From: Polytrichum commune
Taxonomy: Eukaryota > Streptophyta > Polytrichopsida > Polytrichales > Polytrichaceae
Reading direction: 5' to 3'
DNA length: 64,000 nucleotides
Assembly: GCA_950295325.1 (NCBI GenBank)
Contig: OX485803.1
Location: forward strand, 54,701,554-54,765,553
Made by a program: the position numbers and the translations under genes. The stretch's first letter is position 1. The number at the start of each line of letters is the position of its first letter. Shown here piece after piece: positions 44,808 through 56,487 of this stretch. The notes under the pieces are model-generated. The model saw only the letters and a program-made list of their open reading frames with translations. It searched no databases and was not told the DNA's origin.

Positions 44808-47168
44808 TCATCTTTTAGGCTTCCAACTCTTTAGCCTCCGTACACCAACGCTCTCCTTGCCCCCAGAATCCTTGCGCCCCAGGGTGTTGGAATAGTCCTC
44901 TTCAAAAGGGTCATCAACTGGGATCCGAAATGGCCCTTCTTTGTTGTCTTTCCAACCCATCGCCCTTGCTCTTGCCTCCCATAAGGCGGTCATTCGTCTT
45001 CCAGCTTCTAAGTGTGCCTCTGCTTTTGCCCTCGTCTTCTCACTTGTCTCCATGCCCTAACAATACATGGGTTGCAATAATGTTCAGGTCATGGCTCCTA
45101 CATAAATTCAAACCTCATGAATGCAATATATTAGAGGTATCCTCTAACCAATGTGACTTTGCGTCAGGAGTTGGTCCCCTATGCTTTTCAATTGGTTATT
45201 TTGGTCATAAAACCAGTGAGTTCTTTCCACTTGTGATGCATGCCCGGACGTAGTGATTGCAATTAAATGAAGAGCGACCTATTTTGGCTCATTGAGGCCC
45301 GACTCATTTAAGCACCCTTGACATGCCAAAATCAGTTTGATCCTCAATGAACGAATACAGAGTGCTCTATGTTCAAACCTCCTGATTGATCACCCATCAT
45401 CATTAGAATTAGAAAATATGAGATCACTGGGAGCCCACTAGTTCAGTTCACCACAAGGTAAGTGAAATGAGCGCCAATCACCTTAGGTGATTCTGACCCA
45501 CGGCCCTGCAAGTTCTTTAATAAGTGGAAACTTCAATAGTCTCAAGGGAGATCAAATATCCACCTTTACTGTGCACCTGATTTTTAAAAAGCTAGATGGA
45601 TATGTGTATTGCCCTACAATGCTACAACCGATAGACAAATTTAGAAGACTTTTGGTAGATGAGGTTCGGAGGCAAGAAATTCTCTTACCGTGGAGCACTT
45701 TTCTGCCTCCTTCAGGTACAGGGAGGAAAGCCTCTTGGCCTCCAGAAATGCAAGTTGTGATTTGTTTTGATTTTCCTCGCTCACGGTCTGCTGGAGTCTG
45801 AGTTCTTCAGTCAGTTGTCGGATTTCTTCTTTATCGTCAGTGCCCAAGTCAACAAAATCTTCCTTCAGACAATCTGGAGCACAAATCATCCACAGCAAAA
45901 CCTTGGCATGCGTGGTTCACACAAGCTCACTACGCTAAACATCCAATTAAGTGCGGCCCACACTATTCATCATCGACCCACATCGATTGTATTGCAATCA
46001 CTAGATGGCAACTAGAGAGGGTGTCATGTGACACTTGGTGCTACATAACGAGTCACGAAGATCAATCTGGTTAACCTGGCACAGCAATTTTAATGCCACA
46101 CTAATCAAACGTTTAGTGTATTTGGCGGATGACACTGATTTGAACTTCTTGTTGCCACACAACAAACAGGAGAAGATATCAGTATTACTGATATACACTA
46201 TTGGAGTAGACAGCCTGAGAGCGGCGATGAGTAGGAGGTTGAAGAAATAAGCTGGAGAGAGAGAACTAAGACTGAGGAGCAGTATTGACCCACCTGCAAG
46301 TGATATGTTGCCTAAACCTGTATCAGCAAATCACAGTACACATTGATTAGTCTGTGAAATCCTGAACAAGGTAATTATTCAAGGTCACTCATGTCATGAC
46401 ATTAGAATGGACTCCTTACAGAAGTCAGAGCTCCTCAACATGATCAAGAAATTCAGGGCAAGGCTGCGTTGGCCCACTGTAATGCCTGAAGAACAGTCAA
46501 TTATAGACGCTTGCATTATGACGTCATTTCTATTTACATGTCGATGACTGATTGCATGCCATAAACCGCCCAGGCCTTGAGTGCACCTAAAAAATTTGAC
46601 AAAGAATTCCTAGCTAGTGGTACAAAGCATCCTACAAATCATATACTGAGCCATGCTGAGTCATAGCTGAGAATGCAGAGTATGGACAAATGTTAGTTCA
46701 ATATAAAGGAATGTCCACAACACTTTTTAGCCCATGCTAATAACTGTTACGAATTCAAAAACTGACTCATTAATCTGTGTGTCACCAACCGTGCTAGTTC
46801 CTTCAGTGCGACTCCCTCGTCGATTCATGCGAACACAGAGAAGAGGGCTGCAGACTCCTTCGTCAAGACAAAAGTAACAAGGACGATACAGCTCGATTCA
46901 CAAAGAATATCTAGCATGACAGAGCATGAGGAGCACCTGACAGAGGGGTTGTAATGGCAGCCAAGTCACCAAGGCAGTCACAATTGCAGGCAGGGCAAGC
47001 AGAAGCCCGGCGCAGAAGAAGGTTGAGACCATCAGCTCGGTTCCCTAAATTCCAGTAAATGAGAGGTCCCAATGCATACATCGACAAGCCAACCACCATC
47101 ACTACTATGAAAAGCCTCCACCCCACTCCACAGACAGCGCGCTGCTTCGCCTGTCGCCGCGGAGGCAT
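44808..47168 (-). CDS. DUF1068 membrane protein, NKS1/ELMO family
   Basis: Three exons on the minus strand, 47168-46937, 45873-45689 and 45056-44808, with consensus splice sites (CAG|GTGCTC, CTCCAG|ATT, ACG|GTAAGA, TTAG|GGC) and matching phases, give 221 residues. After a basic start (MPPRRQAKQR) comes one membrane span at about 18-39 (FIVVMVVGLSMYALGPLIYW), then a Cys cluster CPACNCDC (58-65), and a long helical part with EELRLQQTVSEENQNKSQ, LEAKRLSSLYLKEAEKCST and GMETSEKTRAKAEAHLE, ending in LWEARARAMGWKD. This order is that of plant DUF1068 proteins; Arabidopsis members NKS1 and ELMO act in the Golgi and are needed for cell adhesion through pectin. The roughly 45-residue polar tail after GWKD is longer than I expect for the family. 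The gene looks intact. Confidence 0.9.
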
Positions 47169-48950
47169 TCTGGAGATGTCCCCAACCTGCAGCACTCGGT
47201 AATTTGCTGTCTATGATCTGAAGCTCTTGAGGTTCTGCAGATACTGGGAAAGGTCCTTCTCTCACCTCCCCCCTATCTCAAACCATCTATAACCCTAATC
47301 CCTTCCTCTGTCATCATGTACAAGTAAGGACTACTATATGGCCTTTCAAGTAGCATAAATCCATGTGACCAGGCAAGAAATGTTGGCTGATGGTGCATCA
47401 CTACTCGAAGAAAGGCTTCAATCCAGGAGGGGGGATATCTACCACCTCGAACTTAAGCTATGGCTTCCCCTGTTTACATGCTGATGAGAAATGTAAGGAA
47501 CTTGTCCCTTATCCACCACTTTTAATCCTCGAATGAACCCTAGGTTGATGCAATTGCAAGAATTCCAAGACAGGATGAGACCAATGACACGTCCCTCTCA
47601 ATCCTTCTTTTAATCAGCTGACACTGTTTAAACTACACCCGCAAGCAGTGCCTACATGCATGTAGACATGGCGCCATAACCGAACCTGCACAAGAAACCC
47701 AGACCAATACATCATTGTAGGGTTTTGCGGTCTCCGAAACGAACCTGCCATGTGATGGTTTCACGACACATAACCTTACACAGTATCATCAGCACCAGGA
47801 GCTTCAGAACTCCCCAAGCTACACTCTGCCATGATTCATTCACTACTATACGGCACTCTCTTGAGAGCGACAAAACTAGGTGCACCTTGTTTAACGTGCA
47901 TCTTATCTTGTTGTATTCTTGAGGGAGGCGGTAGTTCGCTTTTGTAGTAACTTCACGTCTTTTTAGTAGATCTTGGATTGATGTACTAAAGCTGGAGAGA
48001 GTGACTTACGTCTGTTCAAGCTCAGTTGGCTTATGTGTGATAAAGGATTCTTGAGCTGGTAACAGAGTGTTGGTTATAGCGTTAGAGAACAGCTACGTAC
48101 AAGCCATGGCGTTTCATACAAACCATGGAGTTCAAAGAGTAGAGAAACAGACACCACCATAGCCTAACCATCAACTACTTTAATCCCATACACTAAATGT
48201 CTAAGCATCAAATGTAGAGAAGTCTGCAGCTCTTCGTCTATTGAAGGATTGACACACCCCACTCAAAGTCATTTCAATGCACCGCCTCCTAATCCTTTTG
48301 CTACATGTAAGCAGCGACCAATTTCGAACAGCACATACAACCAGTAATCTTTTAAGCTCCAACTTAGTAAATAATATACCAGACAAGTATGATAAGCTTC
48401 TGGCACGGAGACGACGACACCCTCATGAAGACAATATGGACCTTGCAATATGCAAAACTGAGCATTCATACCTCCTAAACCTGCCAGATTGAAGATGATG
48501 ATGCTGCGATCACTTCAACATTAACATCAGGAAAGCCCATTTCTAACCAGTTTGCCAAACCTGGCACAATGTGCCGTGATTCATCAACTTCTTAGAAAAT
48601 GACCATGCATGCTGCCCCCAAGCATAGACTCTGCGTGCCATAAAACATTCAGAGGTAGCATTCTTCACCAGGAGACAAAGCTGTCCAGAGAACTTCGACT
48701 CTGACACCACCATATCCTGATGATCTGATGAACTTGCAGCTGCAACCCTCCACAACCATACTTCACCTTATTAACCCTACTTCCCAGACATGACCAGTAC
48801 GAGGCTAGCTGCTCAAATATATAAAAATGTTGAGCCTAACCTCAGTAATACTACCCCAATGAGATGATCGAAAGCTGCCACCTACCTACTTCTAATCTTA
48901 ACTTACTTGCAATCTGACAGTACTACTACCAATGTCTTTTTAGAACTGGC
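47169..48950. other. Upstream region of the DUF1068 gene
   Basis: The first 100-150 bp should be its 5' untranslated region; GCTGCAG|GTTGGGG just before the ATG (about 47188) could be a splice acceptor. Further up, a 70-codon frame at 48543-48755 (-) has no recognisable motif. No other gene is seen. Confidence 0.4.
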
Positions 48951-48954
48951 ACAA

Positions 48955-49400
48955 CGTTGAATGACATGACCCATCCTCTCAGAAAACACCACTAAGAACT
49001 CGAAGCTTTCAACAACATCAACAATAACTAAGAAAGAAAATGAAAAAGAAAGCAACTCGAGAGAAACCTTCGGATAAGTTTACAACCTAGAGAATACTAT
49101 CTAACGTGGTTGATTGATATTCTGACAACACTGGCACACTGATGCAGCCCAACACAGAATACACATTATACCTTTACCTTACCCCCACCACATCTCAAAC
49201 CAAACAACCAAATGTAAATTGTACCATCATGTGGAATGACCCAACTTTCTCAGATAGACATTACTTACCACGATCAACTTACACCTCGAAGCTTTCAACA
49301 ATATATACGGCACTAGAGAGAAACCTTGAGATACGTTAACAACCTTATACAGAACACCATCAAACGTGGGTTGCAGATCTTCTGACAGTACTGGCACCGA
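48955..49400 (+). repeat. 260-bp direct duplication, 2 copies
   Basis: GAATGAC.TGACCCA, CTCGAAGCTTTCAACAA, GAGAGAAACCTT and CTGACA..ACTGGCAC appear in the same order in both halves; the CTGACA anchor is at 49122 and 49382. Copies are diverged. No coding frame is shared. Confidence 0.7.
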
Positions 49401-49877
49401 TTATATACATACATATACCCCCGCCATAGCACAAACTACCAAATCCAATGTACCTGCATTAGTACCGTGACACTGCAGTTAAGGTTCAGGAAGTATTGCA
49501 CGAAAAACTCATTCCAATATGGTACTGTTCGGCAGTAGGAGAGGAACAGCCTGCAGTTCCTGACCTGACTGCAGGATGACTGCACACCTGCCACACTAAA
49601 AAGACTAAAGCCCCCTTTCCACTAGAGCTCTGAGTTGAGAGCTCCAACTTGCTCAAACACTAGGCACATGTCTTGTAATACTAGGGTGCCTCATGTTGGC
49701 TTAGTCAAGTTAATCACGTTTAGGTTGGTGATCCTTCTTGGGGCTTATGTGGTTCCACCGTGTGCACCTATTGGAAGAGTTTTTAGAAATTAAAACTTTA
49801 TTTTTAACTCTCATTTTGTGTTGTAACGGACGTTCGGTTGTTTCAGACATGACGTGACCTCCATGCTACCAGAGTCA
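49401..49877. other. Gene-free stretch
   Basis: No gene or further repeat was recognised before the pogo-like MITE. Confidence 0.4.
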
Positions 49878-49879
49878 TA

Positions 49880-50326
49880 CAGCCTACCCTCTATAAATGT
49901 TAACCCTTGGGAGTGGATCAAAGTTAACATTTATAGAGGTGTTAACAGTTAATAATTATAAAATATCTTTTTTGAGCAATATACAAATCTTAACATTTAT
50001 AAATATAAGCAAGTGTGAAGAGTCCTTGTGAGAGAATACCATTCATAAAATTGCAAACCCAATCAAAACTTTATTCACTATCAAGTTTACAAATCACTTG
50101 AGAGAGAGAGAGGAATGTAACTAGATGTGTAATTTTTATCATCCATATTATGGTTGTATTTCATTCGTTAACATTTATAGAGTCAAATTTACAAAGAAGG
50201 GAGTACCATTTTGTTAACAGTTAACACGTTTAACATTTATAGTGTGCAATATGTGGGGAGTAGAAGAAAGTTAACATTTAGAGAGGGTTAACACTTATAG
50301 GTGTAACATTTATAGAGGGTGGACTG
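49880..50326. mobile_element. Pogo/Emigrant-like MITE, 447 bp
   Basis: It is flanked by TA on both sides. The left end is CAGCCTACCCTCTATAAATG, the right end (inward) CAGTCCACCCTCTATAAATG. This CAGT....CCTCTATAAAT form is that of plant pogo-type (Lemi/Emigrant) elements with TA target duplications. The inside repeats the subterminal motif GTTAACATTTATAGAG at least six times in both orientations, which may be transposase binding sites. No transposase is encoded. Confidence 0.82.
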
Positions 50327-50514
50327 TATACGACATTCAAAGACACGTGGCACCTACGTGTCGGTGCATGATAATTCGGCCCTCCATGTCATTATCCCAT
50401 GTTACATGTCAACATTTGAGTTGGCGGTGACATCATATCTATGCATACGTGGCTTATGTGTCACTAGTCCATGTCAATATGCAATGACTATTGTACCAAA
50501 GAGAGATGCCCTCT

Positions 50515-50830
50515 TTACACTTAGGTATGTGGGTGTTATTCGGTGCAGTTTTCATGTTCTCCAACTTCTATTGATTAAATTTACACAACGAGACTCATGT
50601 TGCACTAGCAAATCTATGATGAAGCATGAGCAAAAATTGGGTTGAAAATCAGACCTTCCTTATTTAGTTATGATTATTGGAAGTGCATGTCTCTTGATTC
50701 CTCAACTATTAAATCGTGTTCACTATCGTGTGTGGAGTAGTCCAATCTATTTCGAGCATGTGTCTTTATGGTGTTTGTTCTTTGATCCCCACTGTACCAC
50801 ACATCAATCACATACTTGAAACCATGTCAC
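50515..50830 (+). repeat. Dispersed repeat modules B+A, copy 8
   Basis: Module B (GGTATGTGGGTGTTATT, TTTTCATGTTCTCCAACTTC, TGTTGCACTAGCAAATCTA) is followed by module A (TTCACTATCGTGTGTGGAGTAG, GAGCATGTGTCTTTATGGTG, CCACACATCAATCACATA). It has the same layout as 25965-26350. Confidence 0.68.
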
Positions 50831-51239
50831 ATTCAATTGTTGACACAATTGAGGGGGCCTATGTATGTGACCACTTAAAGAGAAGAGAATGGTCACTTCA
50901 CCCTCATGTAGCTTTTACATCTCATATCATGTTTTGAAACTTGGAAGGACATTGTGCATGATTTGCTCTTGCTAAATGGGTAAAACAATTTCCAATCTAA
51001 CCCGGCAGTGAAATTGTTTATGGGGTTAGAAGCTCCCACAATAGAGCCACATACTTTTAGCTTAGGATTTTGACCAAGAGCTTGACATAGTCATTCCACA
51101 TTTGATCCAACAAGACCTCTTGTAGAAGCAATAAAAACCTAGCATAAAGTTAATCAAGCTTTCATGTTGAAACCTCAAGTGTAAAGTGGACTCGAGTGAA
51201 TGAGAGTGTAAAGTATGCAGTCCTTCATTTGTTATTTTT

Positions 51240-51485
51240 CTTCATCAGGCACCTATATTTGAGTGGTGTGTGGTTAGGGATGGATCTAAGAACATACACC
51301 TAGAATACATATGTTTGGTAAAGAGATTGAACTACAAGCACAAAATTTGCCAACGAGTCTAAGCTCAATAGTCAACATTATTTAGGGGACCTATATGACC
51401 ATTTAGTGAGCTCGATAATCTTCACTTTGATAATGAATAAGATATTCATACGAGCTTCAAAAATCACGAGGAAAATTTCTACGAA
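51240..51485 (-). repeat. Dispersed repeat A, copy 9 (inverted)
   Basis: The reverse complement aligns with 43010-43275: AGCTCGTATGAATATCTTATTC, GAGCTCACTAAATGGTCATATAGG, GTTGACTATTGAGC, AAACATATGTATTCTAGGTG and CCTAACCACACACCACTCAAATATAGGTG. Confidence 0.7.
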
Positions 51486-51534
51486 TATGATTTGGAGTTG
51501 GCAACCATCTCGCATTGATTGTGTGTTTTGCATG

Positions 51535-51780
51535 GGTGGGCATGACTGCGATATTATTGTTCATGGGTGGGCATGGGTTTGATATTATAATGGGTGGGCA
51601 TGGGTGGGGCACAATTACACAATCATACAAGACACATTACACAATACACATTACACAATTTTTGAATACATGGGCGTAATTTGAATAGCATGGGTGGGCA
51701 TGGGTGGGCATGGGTGCGCACATGTCATGCTATGGGTGGGCATGGGTGGGCATAGGTCACTGCTGATGGGCATGGTCTGG
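51535..51780 (+). repeat. GCATGGGTGG minisatellite
   Basis: The 10-mer GCATGGGTGG and close variants recur more than a dozen times, partly head to tail (51545-51610, 51690-51755), interrupted by a short TTACACAAT-rich part. The array is G-rich on this strand. No coding frame is proposed. Confidence 0.8.
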
Positions 51781-52332
51781 GTATGGGTGCAATTAAAAAG
51801 GAAAATGTTGGGCTCTGCATCCTAGTGTTTTCCACGCACCACCGGTTGAATGTTTGACATCTTTCGAGGTTTTTCTTTACAAAATCGTGGCATACTCTCT
51901 AAATCCCTCTAAAACGATCAGTACTCCTCCCGAAGTCGTGGACTTCAACTCAGGCTCTTTCTCCCACTCGACCGGTCCATCTGTAAGTAGCGGTCGGTTC
52001 TCCCCCTTCAAAACACCTGCCTGCTGCACCGAACACGTAACTTATTACATACATACTTGCCATTTGCTTCGCATGATGAAGCATCAGAAACTACGAGTGG
52101 ACAGGTGGATGCTGGGACCTCTAGAAAGGCTGTGGAATGGACCTATCTGTATCTGTGCAGGCCTGCTGGGGCTCAAATAAGAGCTGATTCAAGCTCCGAC
52201 AAGCCGTGCAGGGTGCAGGAATGTTGGCAGTGTCGTCAGAGAGAAGGAGAAGGATTGCAGGTCAGGGAGGGAGGAGCATTGATGGTGAGGTTGGGAGTTC
52301 GTCATCATCCAGTCCTCGACTTTCAACCCACG
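51781..52332. other. Gene-free stretch
   Basis: Two overlapping frames (51854-52180, 52057-52338) show no motif. GC content is somewhat higher than in the flanks, so a relic exon is possible but not supported. Confidence 0.3.
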
Positions 52333-53439
52333 CCATGATCGATTTCAACTGACCGCCCTTCTCGAACGCACCCATCTCACGATCATTGGGTTCTCCAACT
52401 TCTACCGATTAGATGTACATGACAACACTCGCGTTGCATTACTGAATCTACAATGGGAAAACATCTTCAAAAACGCCATGGTCGATTTTCTTCAAGTCAC
52501 TGCCCTTCTCTGACCCATCTCACTACTATTGGGTTCTCCTACTTCTGCCGATTAGATTTACATGACAACACTCGCGTTGCATTACCGAATCTTCAATGAA
52601 ATTAAGACATCTACAAAAACGCCATGGTCAATATTTTCAAGTGACTGCCCTTCTCAGACCCATCTCACTACTATTGGGTTCTCCTACTTCTGCCGATTAG
52701 ATTTACATGACAACACTCGCGTTGCATTACCAAATCTTCAATGAAAGACATCTGCAAAAACACCATGGTCAATATCTTCAAGTGACTGCCCTTCTCTGAC
52801 CCATCTCACTACTATTGGGTTCTCCAACTTCTACCAATGAGATTTACACGACGACACTCACGTTGCATTACCAAATCTACAATGAAAAACATCTGCAAAA
52901 ATGCCATGGTCAATATTTTCAAGTGACCGCCCTTGTTTAACCCATCTCACTATAATTGGGTCCTCCAATTTCTACCGATTAGATTTACACGACAAGACTC
53001 GCGTTGCATTACCAAATCTACAATGAAACATCTGTAAAAATGCCATGATCGATTTCAAGTGACTGCCCTTCTTGAACCCATCACACTATAATTGGGGCCT
53101 CCAACTTCTACCGATTAGATTTACACGACAAGACTCACGTTGCATTACCAAATCTACAATGAAACATCTGCAAAAATGCCATGATCGATTTCAAGTGACC
53201 CCCCTTCTCGAACCCATCTCACCATTGGGTCGAGGTGAGGCTTGGGTATTGCCTAAGGTGTGTGGATGTTATTTGGTTCATTTTTCATGTTCTCCAACTT
53301 TTATAGATTAGATTTACACGAAAATACTCGCGTTGCATTACCAAATCTATAATGAAACATCTGCCAAAACACCATGATCAATTTTCAAATGGCCGCCCTT
53401 CTCAAACCCATCTCACCATTGGGTTGAGGTGAGGTCTAG
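52333..53439 (+). repeat. 140-bp tandem array, about 8 monomers
   Basis: CCATGGTC/CCATGATC anchors lie at 52333, 52476, 52622, 52763, 52904, 53043, 53179 and 53372, with spacings of 136-146 bp except the last (193). Each unit holds CTGCCCTTCTC, ACCCATCTCAC, TTCTACCGATTAGATTTACA, CTCGCGTTGCATTACC and AATCTACAATGAAA. These are the core of module B of the dispersed repeat family, and the last units grade into the full dispersed copy at 53440. Confidence 0.88.
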
Positions 53440-53830
53440 GTATTGCCTAAGGTGTGTGGGTGTTATTTGGTTCATTTTTCATGTTCCCCAACTTCTACCA
53501 ATTAGATTTACATGACAACGCTTGCGTTGCACTAGCTAATCTACAATGAAAAATCTGCGAAAACTAGATTGAAAATCGAACCTCCCCTTGTTTAACTCTG
53601 GATATCAAAAGTGAATGTTTATTGATTTCTTAATTGTGTACATTAGGTCCTCGTAATTATGTCCACTATTGAGTGTAGAGTGATTGTTAATATATGAAGA
53701 CTTCCAATCTCTTTTAAACATGTGTCTTTGTGATGTTTGCTCTTTGATCCTCACCGAACCACATACCAATCAACCTAGGGGTCCAATGAAGAAAACGGGC
53801 CGCTTATGACCCATCTACCTTAACTCAAGG
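53440..53830 (+). repeat. Dispersed repeat modules B+A, copy 10
   Basis: It directly continues the 140-bp array: AGGTGTGTGGGTGTTATTTGG, CTTGCGTTGCACTAGCTAATCTACAATGAAA, then module A with TCCACTATTGAGTGTAGAGTG, AAACATGTGTCTTTGTGATG and ACCACATACCAATCA. The position suggests that the array grew from this copy. Confidence 0.72.
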
Positions 53831-54439
53831 CTACAAGTAATGCATTTATTTTATGTAAGGCAATATGGAGGCTAGTTATGCCCAAGGATGCTAAAAATGT
53901 GGTCATTGAGGGGGTTAATGTGGCTCTATTGTGGGCACTTCCAAGTCCACAAGCGTTTATATCAACTCAAGAATGTCTTGTCCAATGAGCATTTGTGACT
54001 CCCCAACATTTTCTTTCCAAGTTCTAGAATTAGATTAGAGATGCAACATTCGCAGACGTTCAAAGTGAAGGTTCTCTTACTCTTTGATTATCGCAAAGGC
54101 CCTTCCAATCGCATGCACTCTCAAATCTAAAATGATGTCCATGTAGAAGTTTGAGCACATAGTCCAATCTAATTCGACACACGTATCTTTTGGGTGCCAG
54201 TTCTTAACTCCAAGCCTTGTCATCAGATAGAGGAACCTTATTTTTACGTTGTTTTTGTTGTGTTGCTACCTTATGCTACTTGGCTTTGCGAGCTTAAAAT
54301 TCTTGTGCATCCCCAAATGTACATGAAGAAGCCACGATCAATCCCAAAAAATCTAGGAACTATCCTCAAATTGTTATGGACTATCAAAATCCAAACACAC
54401 TCAACCATCAAAAGGCCACATAACCCCCCCTCCACCACC
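53831..54439. other. Gene-free stretch with weak repeat A traces
   Basis: TTTGAGCACATAGTCCAATCTAATTCGA near 54150 is a further partial module A trace. A (CCA)n run lies at 54431-54450. No gene is seen. Confidence 0.4.
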
Positions 54440-54620
54440 ACCACCACCACCAAATTATGTTGACTAATTGAACCTAGACAAGTGATCCAATTTTGAAGAC
54501 ACAATCCAATCTCTTTTCGAAACATGCCTTTTCGACGTCCATTCTTTAGATACGCACCTAACCACCCACCATTCATCTATAGGTGTCCATTTAGGACAAG
54601 CAACCGAATTAGGGCCGCTT
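54440..54620 (+). repeat. Dispersed repeat A, copy 11
   Basis: ATTATGTTGACTAATTGAACC, ACACAATCCAATCTCTTTTCG, GCACCTAACCACCCACCATTC, AGGTGTCCATTTAGGAC and CAACCGAATTAGGGC are in family order. It is directly followed by a CTTAC pentanucleotide run. Confidence 0.68.
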
Positions 54621-54650
54621 ACCTTACCTTACCTTACCTTACCTTACCTT
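54619..54650 (+). repeat. CTTAC pentanucleotide microsatellite
   Basis: About six CTTAC units lie directly after the end of repeat A copy 11. Confidence 0.85.
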
Positions 54651-55167
54651 CTAGCACCAATAGAGCACTCGAATATAGTAGGCCCATTATGTTGGATTAA
54701 GAAAAGTGGGCAAATAAGGCACCTTATTATACATTGTACCTTAAAGTTAACCGACTGCATAGCTGCCATGTGATGAGTGTCATCCCATTCATTCCTCTTG
54801 CCTGTACGCATGGCCCATGTGAAATTTGGGAGTAATAACTGTGAGCTGGAATTTGCAGAAGAATCTTCATCTCATGGACTATTCATTCGTCAATTCCATC
54901 CCTCCCAATTACTACTGCAGTACTAAAGCCCCGACCGGGGAAAAAAAATTTATTTGTAAAAAAATTCTAATATGCTGCCCGAGGGCCCGGGGCATTACGC
55001 AAAGAAAGTCCGCACAATGCCCATATTATAGAGCGTAATGTATCGGTGAGATTTATAGTATTCCATAACAACACCGGGCTCCTTGGTTGCGTTATGTGGG
55101 ACCGTGTATTGGGCAAGGATAATTCCTTGTTTCTTTGAATATGGGATTCCCTGTTTATGGGGAGTAC
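54651..55167. other. Gene-free stretch
   Basis: No coding frame with motifs and no element boundary was recognised. Confidence 0.4.
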
Positions 55168-55170
55168 TTA

Positions 55171-55717
55171 GGGGATGTTTACACCGTGGACCATGAAGTG
55201 GTCCCAAGGCCTTGTAAAATCTACGATTGGTTGTTGAACTCGTCCCGGGACGACTTCGGTTTACATCAAGGAAAATATATCAGAGTGACCATGGAGTTTG
55301 AGGTGCTCAAAGGACATGTGTTAAGGCTTACACTATCCATTGACATGGTCCAACATGTTTTGTAGTGGAAGAGGCAAAAGAGGTGCTCTAGTAGAAAAAG
55401 GCAAGGGCCCATGGCAGAGGCATGTTATTATAATGAATTTTTGATGAATTTTTTTGGGGGGAAGAGAAGATGAAGAGAATGGTCAAACTTGATTTTCTTT
55501 CAAAATTTTCCTTCTTTGGGCATATATTCAAAAAATCAGCACACTCACTTTTTGGTGCCTGGTCATTCCTCTTGGTCCACGTTTGGTTTACACCTAGTGA
55601 GGGGCCCAAAGGCTTTGTAAGTTGATTTTTTTTCATAAATCAGACCATGGAAGTTGGACCATGGAAAAAGGCCATCTTCCATGGTCCAACCTCATGGTCC
55701 ATGGTGTAAACCGTCCC
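55171..55717. mobile_element. Harbinger-type MITE, 547 bp (family GTTTACACC), copy 1
   Basis: It is flanked by TTA at 55168-55170 and 55718-55720. The left end is GGGGATGTTTACACCGTGG, the right end (inward) GGGACGGTTTACACCATGG, both continuing with ACCATGA. The right side carries extra inverted pieces (CCATGGAAGTTGGACCATGG) that can fold. TSD and ends fit PIF/Harbinger. Only shadow ORFs lie inside. Confidence 0.88.
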
Positions 55718-55720
55718 TTA

Positions 55721-56487
55721 GGCTATACAATGTGAAATTTTTGACAAACAACTATACACTCAAAGTTTCTTAATTGTAACCTCTTCATTTGGAAAGAGAC
55801 CCATCATCCAGCTACTTAGTAATGTTATGTCTCCCATGCCCAAATCTTGTTCGCTTTCTATTTCTACTATTATCCAACCTAGCATGTGTATGGACAACTT
55901 GAAATATGTTATTTGTCGATGACGTTAGTAGGTGTAAATATGGATAGATGGTTGGTGGCTATGTTTATATATGGATGTGCTCAAAAGTTGGCAAACACAT
56001 ACACGAGATATCATAACAAGCTTAGACTCGAACTAAAGAAAGTGAAATATTCGCATCTTGAGTTCAATGTTTGAGAACCTTTCCACCATATTGAAGGGCC
56101 CACTGAACAATTCGTAGACGTACATAAGATAGAGGTTGATGAATGTTATGTTTGATCTATGCACACCAAACCCTAATCCTTTTGGGTTTAGATGGCAAGT
56201 AGGGCGTCCGTTGTGTGGGCAATAGTTGATGGTGCAATTTCATAACAATATGAAAGACTTACTAAATTTCTAATTGTGTTCTACCGTAAATGGGAAATAT
56301 CTTCGTTTATGTAGGCTCGTGCTCAAGATTGTTGGATCCTCTCCACATAGGGATGTGAGTAAGGCCCATATGTTAGTGGCATTTATTGGCCGTGGAGCCA
56401 TATGTTGGTTGTATTTCTTTAGTTGCCCAAACCTATCTCAAGCTAGGTTGGTGGTTTTTGTAGGATTCGACTTTGGCAATTTGGATT
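55721..56487. other. Gene-free stretch between two MITE copies
   Basis: Short frames at 55886-56074 and 56274-56627 show no motif; the latter runs into the second MITE copy. Confidence 0.4.
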
